Shown in pieces: positions 35,879 to 49,567 of a DNA stretch of 64,000 nucleotides. The notes under the pieces were generated by a model, which had not been told where the DNA came from, searched no databases, and saw only the letters and a list, made by a program, of their open reading frames with translations. Each line of letters starts with the position of its first letter. The first letter of the stretch is position 1. A program made the translations under genes and the position numbers. The stretch is from Montifringilla adamsi (taxonomy: Eukaryota > Chordata > Aves > Passeriformes > Passeridae), in contig JAGGNK010006559.1 of assembly GCA_017590115.1 (NCBI GenBank), positions 9,165,784-9,229,783 of the forward strand, written 5' to 3'.

Positions 35879-38061
35879 GCTGAACATATGAGGGCTTTCA
35901 GAGGATTTTTAAAAAGCAAAACTGTAAAGTGTGTTGATTTATGCCTTGCCTTGATATTGAAATGCATTATAATTATCTTAGTCAAAGTTTTATGCGGCAG
36001 CATACCCATTCCATAAAACATTCCTCCAAAGAGGCATTTTAGCCAATACAGCCATTTCTCATAGTACAAAATGTACATGCATATATGTTCCCACTATGTG
36101 TATATCATTATCAGATTAGTTTGTTGGTACAAATGATGCATGTGCATATATGTGTGTATACATATCAAGTATATAAAAATATATATATGATATAGATAAG
36201 GTATATACTTATATCTACGTAAGTACTGGTCCTAAGAAATCTGTAGCCTCATATGAAAGCCCCAGAATTTCTATACCAAAATGTTAGTTCTCCATTTTGA
36301 TAAGGACTCATTTTACTCAAATTATACACTGAAGCCCAAATCTGCATGAGAAGCACAGTGAATTCCCTTCAGTACTGTGTTCTCTGTTATGACATAGATT
36401 TATGGAGTTCTCAAGCTCTGGTATTGTGATGCTCCATTGTACATTTTAATGATTCTCTGGTGGCTGGAACCCAACAGTAACAATTCAAGTCAGTAAGTGG
36501 GGCAGCTCCACCCTGACTTCATAGAACAGGAAAGCCTTTGCTTCTCTAGGAGGTTTTAGAAGGTGCTTTCCTTCGAAACAGAACTGAGTGCTGGTGTATT
36601 AAGTCAATTTTCTTCACTGATACTAACTGAACGGTGAACACAGGTAGATTTAAAGGCATCAATTTCTACAGTTACCCTGGTCAAAAATTTAATTATTTCC
36701 AGACCAGGCTCTAAATCTTCACTATACAAGACCTCTCATATTAGCTTCCAAGAATCACATTTCCCTCCTTTTAAGCAATAAGTTTTGGTTACAGACAGCT
36801 TCTATTTGTAGATCACAAATGTTAAAATGAAATCTTCAGCAATCTGAGTGCATGTTAGACATCACCCATTCCCCATTCTAGGTTAATTCCAGCCCTAGGG
36901 GTACTATCTTCAGGTGCAAGGGCTTTCCTTTTCTTCCTTCAATCCTTCATCGTCTCCTGACTTCAGTAGCTGCTGAAGATCTAGCTACACAGAAAAAAAG
37001 CAGTATCCAGAGTTTTACGGCATGCTTACCCCAGCCTGGTCCTCTGCAAAAATTTATGCAACATATTTTTCTCTTACTGTGCTTCTGGCTGAATATGTCT
37101 GCTCGTAATATTTAACAGGGAGTGTGAAGCAAATAGTAAGTACAGGTCAACTATGTGTAACACAAGTATTTTTGTGATCTTTGAATCAGAGGTACACTGG
37201 AATCATTACTGTCATCATAACTGCTGTTTAAACCCAAAAGATGCACCTAGAAAAGCAGATTGCTGGCACAGATGAACTTTGATGGTGTTTCTGACACGGA
37301 GTTGTTCATCAGAATACTCAATTTTTATTGAGCGAAGGAACAGGAATGAGATTGAGCTTAATGGCTAGCAATTTAACAATTTAGGAGTTTGAAGGTATAT
37401 AACCTAGGAAAAGTATATGTGATTGGCTTTGATCACATTTTGCAGTGTCATAATATTCGCTTAGTATCACTATTAAACACTTGACAAGCTTTTCATTATA
37501 AGTCTGTGTTATTAGGACATTTCAGCTTAAATACATTATTCCTTAACAAGTAAAGTCTTAATCTAAAGGGAGGAAACATACTTTGTAAAATGTTTCTGTT
37601 CTTTTTCCCCCCAAAGATGAAGTGTATAAAGCTGGAGAGGAAACCACTTGATCTGGGTTTAAATATATGATTTAGACTTTTTCACTTGTGTCAGAGTTGC
37701 AAACAAAAAAGGACATACATGATTAATAAGAGTCAAATCTTACCCTGTGCTAATGACCAAAAGAAGAGGGCATCACTGGAATGTGCTACTTTATGAATGA
37801 CACTCAATCAAACAGTATTTACATAAAGCTAAGCACATGCCTAATTTCCAGCAACATGCTGTTTTGATCTATGAAAGAGGATGAAATTAAAATTTCTTAA
37901 CAAGCACACTAAAGAAATGGACAGTCTAATGGTAGTATTTGTATTTTAGATTCTCATAGCTTTAGATTTAATAATCATTATTTATTTACTAGCCCAGTTA
38001 ATGAAAGATCTAATTTAGAATGCGTAATAGTACAAAAACCAAACTTCACAGTGTTAGTCTG
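35879..38061. other. AT-rich non-coding sequence
   Basis: No gene or repeat family was recognised. An alternating TA/TG-rich patch lies at about 36110-36210. Confidence 0.4.
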
Positions 38062-38570
38062 TGTCCTGGTTTCAGCTTGGATAGAGTTGATTTTTACTTC
38101 TAGGAGCTGGTACAGTCTTGTTTTCTGGATCTGGTATGAGAAAATTGCTGATAATACAGTGATGTTTAGCGATTGCTAAGTTCTGTTTAAACTAAACAAG
38201 AAGGCTGGTGGAACACAAAATGTTGAGAGGAGAAACAGCCAGGACCAGCTGACCTACACTGGCCAAAGGGAAATTCCATAATGTATGGCACCACTCTCAG
38301 GATATGAAATAGGAGTGAAGCTGGCAGGGCAGCTGCTGTTTGTCAGTGGGCTGAAAGTGGTGAGCAACTGTTTTCATTTCCATCACTTGTTTTATATTCT
38401 AATTCTTTTTCTTCTTGTTATTGCTATTTTCTTCTTTTTGTCTCCCATTAAACTATCTTTATTTCTACCTACAATGCTCTTACTTTTGAACTTCTGATTC
38501 TCTCTCCCATCCAGATGGGGGCAGGAGGAGTGACTGAGTGATCTAGTGCCTGGCTAGTTTTAAACTGATA
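38062..38570 (+). mobile_element. Solo LTR of an avian endogenous retrovirus
   Basis: Begins TGTCCTGGTTTCAGC and ends CTAGTTTTAAACTGATA, matching the ends of a common bird LTR that starts TGTCGTGGTTTTAGC-like and ends TAAACC-plus-a-few-bases. Inside are the recognisable blocks CTGACCTACACTGGCCAA, GGTGAGCAACTG and CATCACTTGTTTTATATTCT. An ATTAAA polyadenylation signal lies at 38448-38453. The TATA-box segment expected in the middle is degraded. Flanks read GTCTG (38057-38061) and GTTTG (38571-38575), a possible 5-bp target duplication with one mismatch, which would suit an ERVL-like virus. No internal sequence adjoins it. Confidence 0.87.
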
Positions 38571-41500
38571 GTTTGTGACCTTCTGGAGGAATGTATTGTC
38601 TGAAAATTACATTTCAGATGTTTGTCCACATTGTAAGGAAAAGATGTAAGTTAGGAAAGGTGTTCTTGAAATATTTACCTAGTACTCTTCATTACTCAGT
38701 ACTTATTCACAAATTTTCCAAGATGGTTCTTCTCATGAAATGTCTGATATATCATAAACCAAATAAAATATCCAGTATTTTTTAAACATTTGAACAAACA
38801 AGACAGGAAAAAATGGATCTCAGGCTGACAACAGCTCTAAGATGAATCAACAGTTCTAAGCTAAACCACAAGGAAGAATGTTATACTTTTGATTATATGA
38901 AAAGCCATTGGGATTTGCTTAATATTAATAATAAAAAAAAGCTTAAATACAAAAACAGGAAAATTCATTATCATTCTAGAATTTCAAAAGGAAATGGGAA
39001 ATATGGACTCATTAAAAGATAGATCATTTTGCTTTCTTGTGTGACAGTAGAGGAAGAGGAAGAAAATGATCAATTAGATTTTGAATTATGATAAATTCCC
39101 ATAAAATGGCCTGCCAGGAAATGAAAACACATCTCAATTCTGGAAATAGCAAATATGATGTAACAACTATGAACCCATCCAATTACTACAAGTTACAAGA
39201 GGACAGAATGTGGGAAGGAAAAGACATCCGCTATACTGAAAACATTAAGTTAGACCTTGCATGCAGGAGAAAGGAAATGAATCAAAATGACACATCGGTA
39301 TTGAAGATATTAATTATTACCAGATTTTCACACACAATTCCCACAGGTTGTCTGACAAGAGAAATAAATTCACAATCAAAGCAGGTTATTATTTATGCAT
39401 AGGTAATATAAGAGGAAGTTTATCAAAGACAGCCCATTCTCCTGGCAAAGAACAAAGCTCTCCTTTCCTGGCAAGAAGAAGAGCTCTTTTGTCTGGAGGA
39501 TACTTCTTTTCCGAGAACAGGATTTTCAAGAGATGTGAGTTTTCTGTAACGTCCTTCTGGGAGCTCCCCTGATCTAGCTGTATTCCAGCTCTACATATTG
39601 TATAAAATCAGAACAAGAGTGAAATATTAAAGATTCACTAACATTAGATCTATTACTGCATACTGACTACAAAAAAAGAAAAAAAAAAAAAGAAAAAAAA
39701 AAAGACTGCATTGACTCAGCCAGTACAACTATATTCTAAGACTTCAAGACAGAGACAAACTGAAATGTAAGATGTTGAATTAAAAAAAAAAAAAAAGAAA
39801 AAATAGAATAATGATATCTTCATGGATAGAAACAATGAGGTGTAGATATGTCAGTTAAAACACTGCAATGAAAATGGAATCCTCATCACAATCAGCAGAG
39901 AAATTGGTGGATGGCAAGGTTGCCAAAAGTAGTTATTCATTATATATCACAAATGAGCTGGAAAACCTATACTGGAAGACTGTGAGGATCCTGATCTAGA
40001 ATCAGTCTTATTCACATTCTGCAGACATATTCTTATGGTACTTATGATCAATAAACTTCAAATGAGAGCAAGAAGGTAGAAGGAATTCAGCAGCTGAAAG
40101 CCTTCACCAAAAGCAGCATAATTTCTGATTTGTACACTGACTGTGAAAGAAAAATATGTATCATTAATGTAGCAAAGGAAAACTTAATATGTATCCAGGC
40201 CATGTATTGGCATATAAGCTTGTAATGTACCTCTTAGAACTAGAGAGGAAATTGAAAGCAAAGTAACATATCTAGGCAGATTTGAGCAGGAAATCTTTTC
40301 AAATTATGTGTGCAATAAAGTGCCCCTTGTGGAAGAAGTATTATCATCTTAACTCTCTGTTCATCAAAACTCAGTACATACCAGTTTCAGAACTGAGATG
40401 CTGTCCTATGCAGGAAAAGGACTGCCAACCAAAGCACACTCTGTGAAGTTTTTAACAAGCAATATCAGATGCTGCGTGGAATCCAAACAGACTGGAGGCT
40501 TAGTTTGGCACAGGAGCTGTGTTTTCCTTGCTTTAAACATAAAGACTATGGGCTACTCCCTTTTCCTTAAGCCAATTCACACTGGGCATTTCGAACATGC
40601 ATTGATATATTCTATTCATCAGTGGTTACATTTACCACCCATAACTCTTGGTCGTGGTGGTTAGATACATACTCATGTGTCTCTATGCATATTCATGCAG
40701 ACACTTCAAGACTGCAAACACCATCTTTAACTGCACTAAGGACTTTCATTACAAAAAATTGATATGAGCTGAACACTGAGGTAACTTCTGCTACAATGCA
40801 CAATAACTGTACCTACTGCCCCTGGTCCTGACTTTTGGCATCAGAACTACATATTCTGTCTACAGTCTTTGCTGTCTTAGTCTGTTTATAGATCTTACTC
40901 AGTCTTTGTCATGATGTCACTTCAGCTGCCACTTAATAAAAACATCAGACCAGATGGGTAGATGAGTACTCCAAATAAATTAGGCTTAAACTCAACACTA
41001 TAGATGCAAGTATGGACTGTTACCTTTGCAATTTTCTCAAGAGAACTTCTGCAAATTAAAAACACATCCCTTGCAAACATTTCTTATCTGTTGCTTCTTC
41101 AGAGTCATGCTTCCTTCAGCATCAGTTGGCTGAAGGAAGTTCAGTTGGCAGTTCCTTCAGTTCAGGATTGGCAAGACACTTTGGGAATAATTACATGAAG
41201 CATCCATGAAGTCTCCTATCCCAGCTGACTATGGGTGATTTACAGTAATAATGTATCTAGGTCGTGGAAGTTCTGGCACAACACAGGCTGATTAGCTGAC
41301 AGAGGGCAGCAGGCAAGGACAGGTAAAATGTGGCCCATGAAGCTTTTATGGGGATGTCACCTGCAGCTTCTTAAATTCATTTGCTACTATCAGTGATCAG
41401 CAATGGATTAAACCATTACGCAGCCACATGTTGCATGCTAGAGCCTTTAGGAATTCATCTTTAGATGAAAGGGGATGGGATGACAAGTTCTCTTTATCTA

Positions 41501-44500
41501 AGACTATCAGTACACATGGGGCATCAGCAGGACACTTCAGAAAGCAATATACTGTTTTAATCATATTTTATTGTGCATTCACTTTGGGACCGTCCTGGGC
41601 ATCACAGCTTCTCTCTGGAAGCTTCATCCAGCTGACAAAACATGCGATTGAGGAATAAAATGTATATGCATAAAATGTGCAGATTATCACAGACTGCTGC
41701 ACTTAGTGCAATCTATGTGAGACATTTGCAGTGTATTCAAGGCAAATGAGTATATTTCATGCTATTTGAAATATTGTATTTTCTATTGGAAAATGCTTCC
41801 AAATGCAGATTTCCAAGTAATTATACTGTAATAGGACTAAGTACAGCAATATAGCATTTGCTTTGAGTCACACACAGATTTGAGATGAGGAAGTTTGAAG
41901 AATGCTATTCATTTAATAGCTCATAAGAGCCATCCTCACCAGGTGTTGTGAGTTTTTTGTAGCATGCTAAATACTCATATTTTTAAAAAAACCACAAAAT
42001 GTTCTCCTTGGTTCACAGTTTTCAGTGTTTTCCATATTTTCCATGGTGAGGACCTAAAAATGCAGGGTAATGCACTTTTTTATGACATATGCCGTTGTTT
42101 CTGAAAGTAATATTAAAAGGGTAGAAATCTCTCTCCGTTTAGTCCATATCCCGTTAAAAAAAATTCTTTTTTGTCTCTTGCAATTAGTTTACAAACTACC
42201 TCATCCACATAAGATCAAATTATTTCAAGCAAATCACTCTTGGGAGATGGCGAGGCTAGGTGAATCATATAACTGAAGTATGAAGGGTCAGCCCAAGCCA
42301 ACTTATACTGCCAAAAGTGGGGATGTAAAAGTAATTGGGGCAAGATAAAAATAAAATAAATTGTTTTGCATTTGTTATACTTTTTATGCATAGATATGAA
42401 ATGCATGAATGGTTGTACTTGGTATTCATGTCAATAAGTTTACTCCATCCTAAAGAAATCACATTGTCAATGCAATCATATGAAAAAGATTATCTCTGAG
42501 AATTAAACTAATTGCTAATTTATTTTGTGATGATCTAAGTTAAAATGTGAGAGATTTTTGGCATGCATGGAGAAAAAATATTTTTATATATACAAAAGCT
42601 ATCATTGACTGCAAGAAAATTTATAACATGCAATATATCTTGTCACAATGGATGGCAGTTTTTACTGAAACGCTTACTAATGAGACCATTGGTTTTGGAT
42701 TCCTTACCAACAGCATAATTGCAGCTGACTAAAAGGATCTTAAAATTCTTTCAGCAAAGGTGTCAAAACAATTTTCATTCAGTCTGCCTTCAGCATTCAC
42801 TCCCAATGGCATAGGACAAAAACCACAGATTGGGTAAGAACTCACTGAAATGTACAAAGTTTTTAAAAAAGTTAAGCTTATTATTTCCAAGTTACTAAAC
42901 TGAAAACATTCAAGCATGAGGTTAGTGAACAATATTTTTTATAAAATAACAAATGCATCATAGGTGAAAATCATTCTCAGACTACTTTTAAACATGCTTG
43001 GAGGCAAATGGCACAAATAAAAAAGGTTCCAACAAGAACTTGGAATGAAATTCAGGTAAAAAAATCATAATTGCATGTTGAGTTTATAATAATATTGACC
43101 TTCATCACTAAGACATGTACTCTATATTGAGTACATCTGACTAGACTACAATCTGCTGCACAAATTCAAATTAGCTTGTGCTTGCCTTTGCTACAACTCA
43201 GTAATGTAGAGCTACTTTTAAGCTTACCACATCCTTGATATTAGAATTACTGAGCCAGTAGATGACTCAGATTATAAATGGGAATGTTTATATTATGCAC
43301 TAGGGATTGGTTTAATGCAGTTTGGTCCTTTTTCACCTATCAAAGTAAATAACAAACTTGCTGTCTAAGTCCCTAAATGACTTCAGCTTTTCTGCAACTC
43401 CAGTCAGTGTTTTAGCCTTATCTGTGTGTTTGCTTTAAGACCATCATAAATGAACCACCAGGGATAAATGCTGTAAGAGCTTGAAGCAAAATCCTTTCCT
43501 GATCAAAATTTCTCACAGATAATTTGTGTCAGACTGATTTCCAAAGTTTGCTTCTGAGATTAGATGTATTTATGTAGTTATTTCTTAAGATTCATGTAAA
43601 AAAAATTGTGTAGCTGCACTTCTGCTTTTTCTCTATTAAATTAATTGAAACCTCTGCTACCAATGTACTTTCATGTCGGCTGGTATCCCAAAGGCAGACT
43701 TGTCAATCACACAATCCCTCTGCTGCTCCTCTGCAGCTGACCTGATTCAGCACTGAAAAGGAGCAAGTGCTTCTATGCAATCAAACTGGAACGTATGGAT
43801 ACCGAAGAGACCTTGAGAGACTCTCTCAGTACCAGGCAGTAGAAGTAAGGGAGGCAAGACAGAGTAAGAAAGGATGTACTGGGGGAAATTGTTCATTTGG
43901 AAGTGATCTTTTTTAATTTTTTTTTTTTTTAATATCTTTGCAGAAAGAAACATGCAAATATACAACTAAGGTAATATCTATGCATAAATGGTGTGCATAC
44001 CACACATCCCTACCCCCAGGTATAATTATAAGAATGTTAGCTGACTTTGGAATAAAGTCAAAATATAGATTTGTTTGAAAAACTCTGGATGGCACATTTG
44101 ACAAACCTGATAGTACCAAGATGCACAAGGGCACAGTTCAATGACACTTCATTACTTATTTAAATAATTCAAAACTTGAAAATGAAACATGTCAGTCTCA
44201 GTGATTATAGGGATAATTTTAAACTGAGAAATTGAAAATAATTTAAAATTATGCCTTTGTTTTAATTGCACTACTACATTTATTACATTGCCACCTTGAT
44301 GACTTAAAATTTCAAATTTTAACACAAAAATCACAAATGTTCTTCCCATTGTAGGAAGCTGATTAACTGATGATCCTACCACTCAGACATTTAAAAAGTA
44401 TTCTTGGTAATATAATATTAAAAATAACAGTGAGTAATGACAGATAGAGGACTGCTATGGACAGTCCAGTATGAGAAAATAATCTGACTGTTTTCTCAGA

Positions 44501-47500
44501 AGATATTAATTTTTAAGGAGTACCATACTGGGCCAGCAAGATTGCATGTCAGTTTTCCAATGCTTTACAAGTCTTCAGACATGGTCTGGATTTGGGTTTG
44601 GCAGTCTCACTTATTTGGATGTTTGTGATAGTTCATAGATTCACAGACATGAACAGTGGTCACACACAGCCCAGCTTTAGATGTTTACAGCTAGTTTTAA
44701 TTATCCAAGCCATCCTCTATAATTACAGTAAGAGAAGAAATTAATTTTGTGGATGGCAAGTGTCCTTAAACAGTGTTCTGAAATTAAAGAAAATGTAGCC
44801 TAGAGTGAAGTATTTCTCTTAGGAAAAAATATATAAAGTGTATCAAGTTTCAGAATTCTCTCAAAAACCAAAAATCTGTTACGCTTTTTTCTCCCCTAAA
44901 ATGTGATAGATGAGAGAAACAGGAATACTGGAATAAATCAACAGTTGCCACAAATGATTTATGTACAATGACAAAGCCGAATTTAGATTTTACAGAGGAC
45001 TATATGGTCAAATTTCTAAGGCCATCTTTTTTGGAAACAAATTAAAGGCTGATTGTGTATAGTGTCTTGACTTTTACAGAACAGAAGTTTTGTGTGATTT
45101 ATCTCTTAAAGACCCATTGAAAAACAGCTGGAGACAGAAATCTGATTAGATGTTGTTCAGAGCCTTAATAAATATTTAGGAAGATAACTCTTACTGAAAT
45201 TAATGGATATTAAATGTCTTACAACCACTGAGAATGTAAGCTGTGTATGGCTGTATACACTGACAAAAAAAAAAAAAAAAAAAAAAAAAATTACCGGACC
45301 AGTTATGTCTTCTTTTAAAAGGCTGGAATCTGGAATCAGATTAATTTAATCTGATTCCCAATTTATGTTTACTCTCTTTGTAAGAAAAAGAAAGACTTTA
45401 AATGTTTATCTGAAAAAGACATAAACTCTATAAAACTGTCCTCAGGCAGTTTAATTACTTATTGTCCTATCAGCTTCACTTAAATTTGAAATATGTTTCA
45501 CCTTTTGAAAGAAGGTAATTAAGTTGAAATGATCATTATCTTTTCTCTTTTTTTGTCCTCACTTTATTCTCAGAAAGACAGTAGTTCAGAAAATATTTCA
45601 GAATGCACAAGTTAAAAAAAATATATTAGTACAATGATAGTAATGGCTTAAAACACAAAATTCTGTTTGGAAAAGATACACCTTGGATGGATTAAAGCTT
45701 TTTTGAAGATATCAAAAATTATCTTCAAGGAAAAATTAGTAACAGCTTTCTAGAATGACAAAAGTACATGATTTAGTGTATTCTGTTGGGAATGCAGAGG
45801 AATCTCCACATTAATTAATCTGAAATTTTTGCTGCTTGTACAAATATAATAAATATTCAACTTGTTGTCTAGCAGTTATGTATGCAGGGCATATTTTACT
45901 TAAATTTATATCCTCATAAGAAGACTGTTTCCCAGATAAGATATACATGCAATATCCAGTGATCACATGTAAACAGACCAGTAAGATCAGAGTCCCATCT
46001 GGTGTGGACAAAAACAAGGACAAGCAGGACACTTGTTCAGCTTATTTTTACTGTGGATGGTGAGAGGTTGCACTAAAGATACATTTCAGTCTCTGTGTGT
46101 TCCTAACCTGTGAGAGCCTTCTCCAGCTGGCCTTTGTGCATCTTCTAGAGTTTGCTGCTAAAAAATGTCTGAGTCAATTTACTTCAGTATGTTCTGTTCA
46201 AAAGCTGTGTTTGATTCTCTCTCCAGTGGCATTCAGATAACCTACCTTCAGTCTGATGCATCAGACACCTTGACCACAAGGTCCATGTCTTGTAGGTTGG
46301 GATACCCTGGGGGAAAGAATTGTTTCTGTTGATCCTCCACAGTAAGCAGCGACTGTGTAGGAAAGGTAGTCACAGTCATTTACTGTTCTTAAATACTTTT
46401 CTTTTTCTCACTTATCAGTAGGAATCTGAACAGGGCTCTGCATTTACACATGATATTCTGATGTATGAAAATGGAAAAAATGGTACTTTCACCTTGAACA
46501 GCCTTCAGCATAAACCAGACTGCAGTTTTCAGAGCAGTGGAAGAAGTATTTCACACCTGGGCATATGTGTGTGTTTCTGCTGCAGGAAGAGCAGCATACT
46601 AAAGAAAGACAAAATTTTGCTTGGTGGTACATTCTTCTATGTCCAGAGAACAGAAAGAAAAGTCTTTAAATCAGGTCTTTCAAGAGAAGACCAGAATGGT
46701 TTGTGACTCAGGAGGTAGATTTTTTAATAAGGAAATTATAAGGAAGTGTCAATAAAGATTTCATTAAGAGATTGAACAGAAAAAATACTTTTTCTGAGAA
46801 GATTTGTTCAAATTTTAAAAATATGAAGCACAGCTTTTATGAATGCTATGAAGAGACCCAAACAGAAGAAATATATTTGCTTACTTTTGTCCATGAAGGT
46901 ATATTGGAAATACCTAATCCAGACATAATCTTTAAAGGATGCCTTCACTATCAGTATTTATGGCAAAATATGTGCAGTGTACATATCCCAAAATGCCTTG
47001 ATTTCTCAAAAGGTTTAGAAATTAACTCTGAAAATAATTTTCTGAAGTCATTAGATTTAGACCATTGATATTCTCTGATAATAGCAATCTTATGTTCTAA
47101 GTAATTATATAATCAAATAAATCTTTGCCTTTCATTTTTATTTGGTGGATTTTCTCTGACTCAAACAAAACCAACTTCTGCTTCCATTTATTACCACCTT
47201 CTTCAATATCTGTGTTGTTTTTTCCCCTTAATTTTACTACACTCTGGAGCTATCTGACACAATATAAATTATAAATTAGAAATATATGATGATTACGGAC
47301 TTAATTTTCCAGCAAGCATTTTTCTTGTCTATTTTTTTAAAATTGTTCATTCACTCTTTTAGTTTGAAGAGGTGATTGTCTTCAAGCCAGAAGATGTGCA
47401 TTCTTCAAAAAGGAAGAAAGAAGAGGTAGGTACTTTTCCTCAGGGATGAGATTAACATCAATATTTACATCTGAAAACTATAATTTTCCCTCTGTTAAAA

Positions 47501-48526
47501 GAGAAATAACAGATTGATTAAGTACCTACACCATGAAAAAAAAATGTTCATAATCTCTGGATTGTCTCCTCTGCTACAAAGAAACACATTGAGATGTACA
47601 TTCAGACCAGATAAACACAGCTTGGTAGGGGTTTAACACTGAAGTGGTATATTCCTTGGATATTAGTCCCCAGTTTAAGTGGTTTCATTTTGACAAGATA
47701 CTACGTACCCTTATTCAAAGTGACTTCTTGTTTAGCACAAATAAAATGAAGAAAGAGAAGGGAAAAAAGGAAAAAGTGACTTTGCTCTATGAAGATCACC
47801 AGTCCTTCTCAGAAATATTCAAATCAGAAGAGCGGAGAAATAAATATTCAATAATTTGGTGGAGAAAAAAATGATAGCTAAGTCCTCTTGACCTTTTGTG
47901 CAGCCCATTAACACAGTCCACTAACACCTGCTTTGTAATTAATGTGCTAATCAAGGCAGCAGGGTTCACCAGTTGCCACATTTCTGTACAGATTTCCAGC
48001 TTTGTTGCCACGTTGCTATCACAATTAGTCTGCAGAACTCTTCATGTAGCCTCCTCCTGCAGGAAGAAAATTGGTTTCAGATCTGAATGCTTCATAATGA
48101 AGCAATCCCTTAATGTATAGTGAACTTATTATGCATTGTGCTGAAACCAATTTTCTTTCTTCTAGAAATGTATGTGTGCTTAAAACTTAGAGGCAGAACA
48201 AATGATGCTCAGATTTGTCCCCAAATGAGGTGCTTGGGAATAGTTTACAACAGGCAAACTGTCACAGTCACAGACTTGAAAAAGCTGTTCAATCAATATG
48301 CTGTTTGCTTAAGTTCTGTCCACACACACACACAAACAAATCATTTTATGTCATATATTTCACGTCCACCTGCAATATTAATACCGTTAGAATTACTGAA
48401 ATAACACCTGTAAAGCAGAAAAGCATTTGAAAACTGTCATGTGGATAAAGTTCCCATGGAAACCAATTTCCTTGATATCCATGTGTTCAATATACCTGCC
48501 TATAATTTTGTTTGGATACTTGTGGG
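38571..48526. other. Long AT-rich stretch without recognised genes or transposons
   Basis: Contains homopolymer A-tracts (39671-39703 with G interruptions; 26 A at 45265-45290) and open frames of up to 104 codons (39088-39402) without visible domains. Two short exon-like segments (43751-43844 and 47363-47425, both +) are reported as findings. A small stem-loop lies at 41110-41139. No CR1 or LTR end was seen, which contrasts with the flanking regions. Confidence 0.4.
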
Positions 48527-48593
48527 AAAAAAAACCCAAAAAAAAAAACAAAAAAAAAAAAACAAAAAAAAAAAAACAAAAAAAAAAAAACAA

Positions 48594-48624
<31 letters not shown>

Positions 48625-48646
48625 AAAAAAAACAAAAAAACAAAAC
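48527..48646. repeat. A-rich minisatellite-like tract (A8-15 C)n
   Basis: Some ten runs of 7-16 A separated by single C, with CCC at the left end. Lysine-rich and phenylalanine-rich open frames across it are artefacts. Confidence 0.95.
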
Positions 48647-49032
48647 TAGAACAAAAACTTGGAAATAACTTACATATTTTTAAAGTATATAAAAATACTC
48701 ATTTAATGCACTGTATATCTCATGCAGTAGAATAGCACTAACCTGATCAGCATTCATCACTTCTAGCTGCAGCTTTCATGCTACCTATGATTAATATGGT
48801 GTGTTGACTTAGAAAATCTAAGGATTTTACCAAAGTAAACACAGTGCCTTGAGCTCTTTGCTCAGTATATAGAGGAGTTACACTAGAACAGCAAGATTAA
48901 GCACATGTGCAATGGAGACTACAACATCACTGAATTCCCTTCTGAGAGTCCATAAAACTGGTTACCTTACACAGCGCTTCTCTGTGACAAAAATATGTTA
49001 GTTGCAGGAGACACTGCTTCTATCCAAAACTA

Positions 49033-49567
49033 TTTATGATAAAATTTAATGTTTCAGACAGAATTGGTAAAAAGTCAAAGTGTTTGAGATGCCGAGATAA
49101 AACTCTCATAAGGATGTCTGTGATAAGAGCTAAAAAAAAAAGAGGAAACCTTATGAATAACTATAAAGTTTATTCCTTAAAACCCAAGTAAAAAAAAAAA
49201 AAAAAAAAAAAGCACCCCACCAAACAAACCTCATAACAAATCCCAAAGGATTTGCTGATGTAATTTTTTTTCTTTTTTTTTTTTTTTTTAGGAAAAAAAT
49301 TTTGGTTTTTTTTATGATAAAATTTAATGTTTCAGACAGAATTGGTAAAAAGTCAAAGTGTTTGAGATGCCGAGATAAAACTCTCATAAGGATGTCTGTG
49401 ATAAGAGCTAAAAAAAAAAGAGGAAACCTTATGAATAACTATAAAGTTTATTCCTTAAAACCCAAATAAAAAAAAAAAACAAAAAAAAACACCCCACCAA
49501 ACAAACCTCATAACAAATCCCAAAGGATTTGCTGATGTAATTTTTTTTCTTTTTTTTTTTTTTTTAG
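49033..49567. repeat. Direct duplication of about 257 bp, period 278 bp
   Basis: Copy 1 (49033-49291) and copy 2 (49311-49567) are in the same orientation, separated by about 20 bp (around GAAAAAAATTTTGGTTTT). Each copy contains an internal A-tract (near 49190 and 49468) and ends in a long T-tract followed by AG. The copies differ mainly in homopolymer length and one C inside the A-tract, so the duplication is recent. Confidence 0.95.

Noticed and set aside
39088..39402. 104-codon open frame on +
   Set aside because: No recognisable domain and no convincing splice or promoter signals; within the range expected by chance.
48527..48646. Regular spacing resembling a CRISPR array
   Set aside because: The units are short A-runs separated by single C, with no spacers; the sequence is eukaryotic low-complexity DNA.
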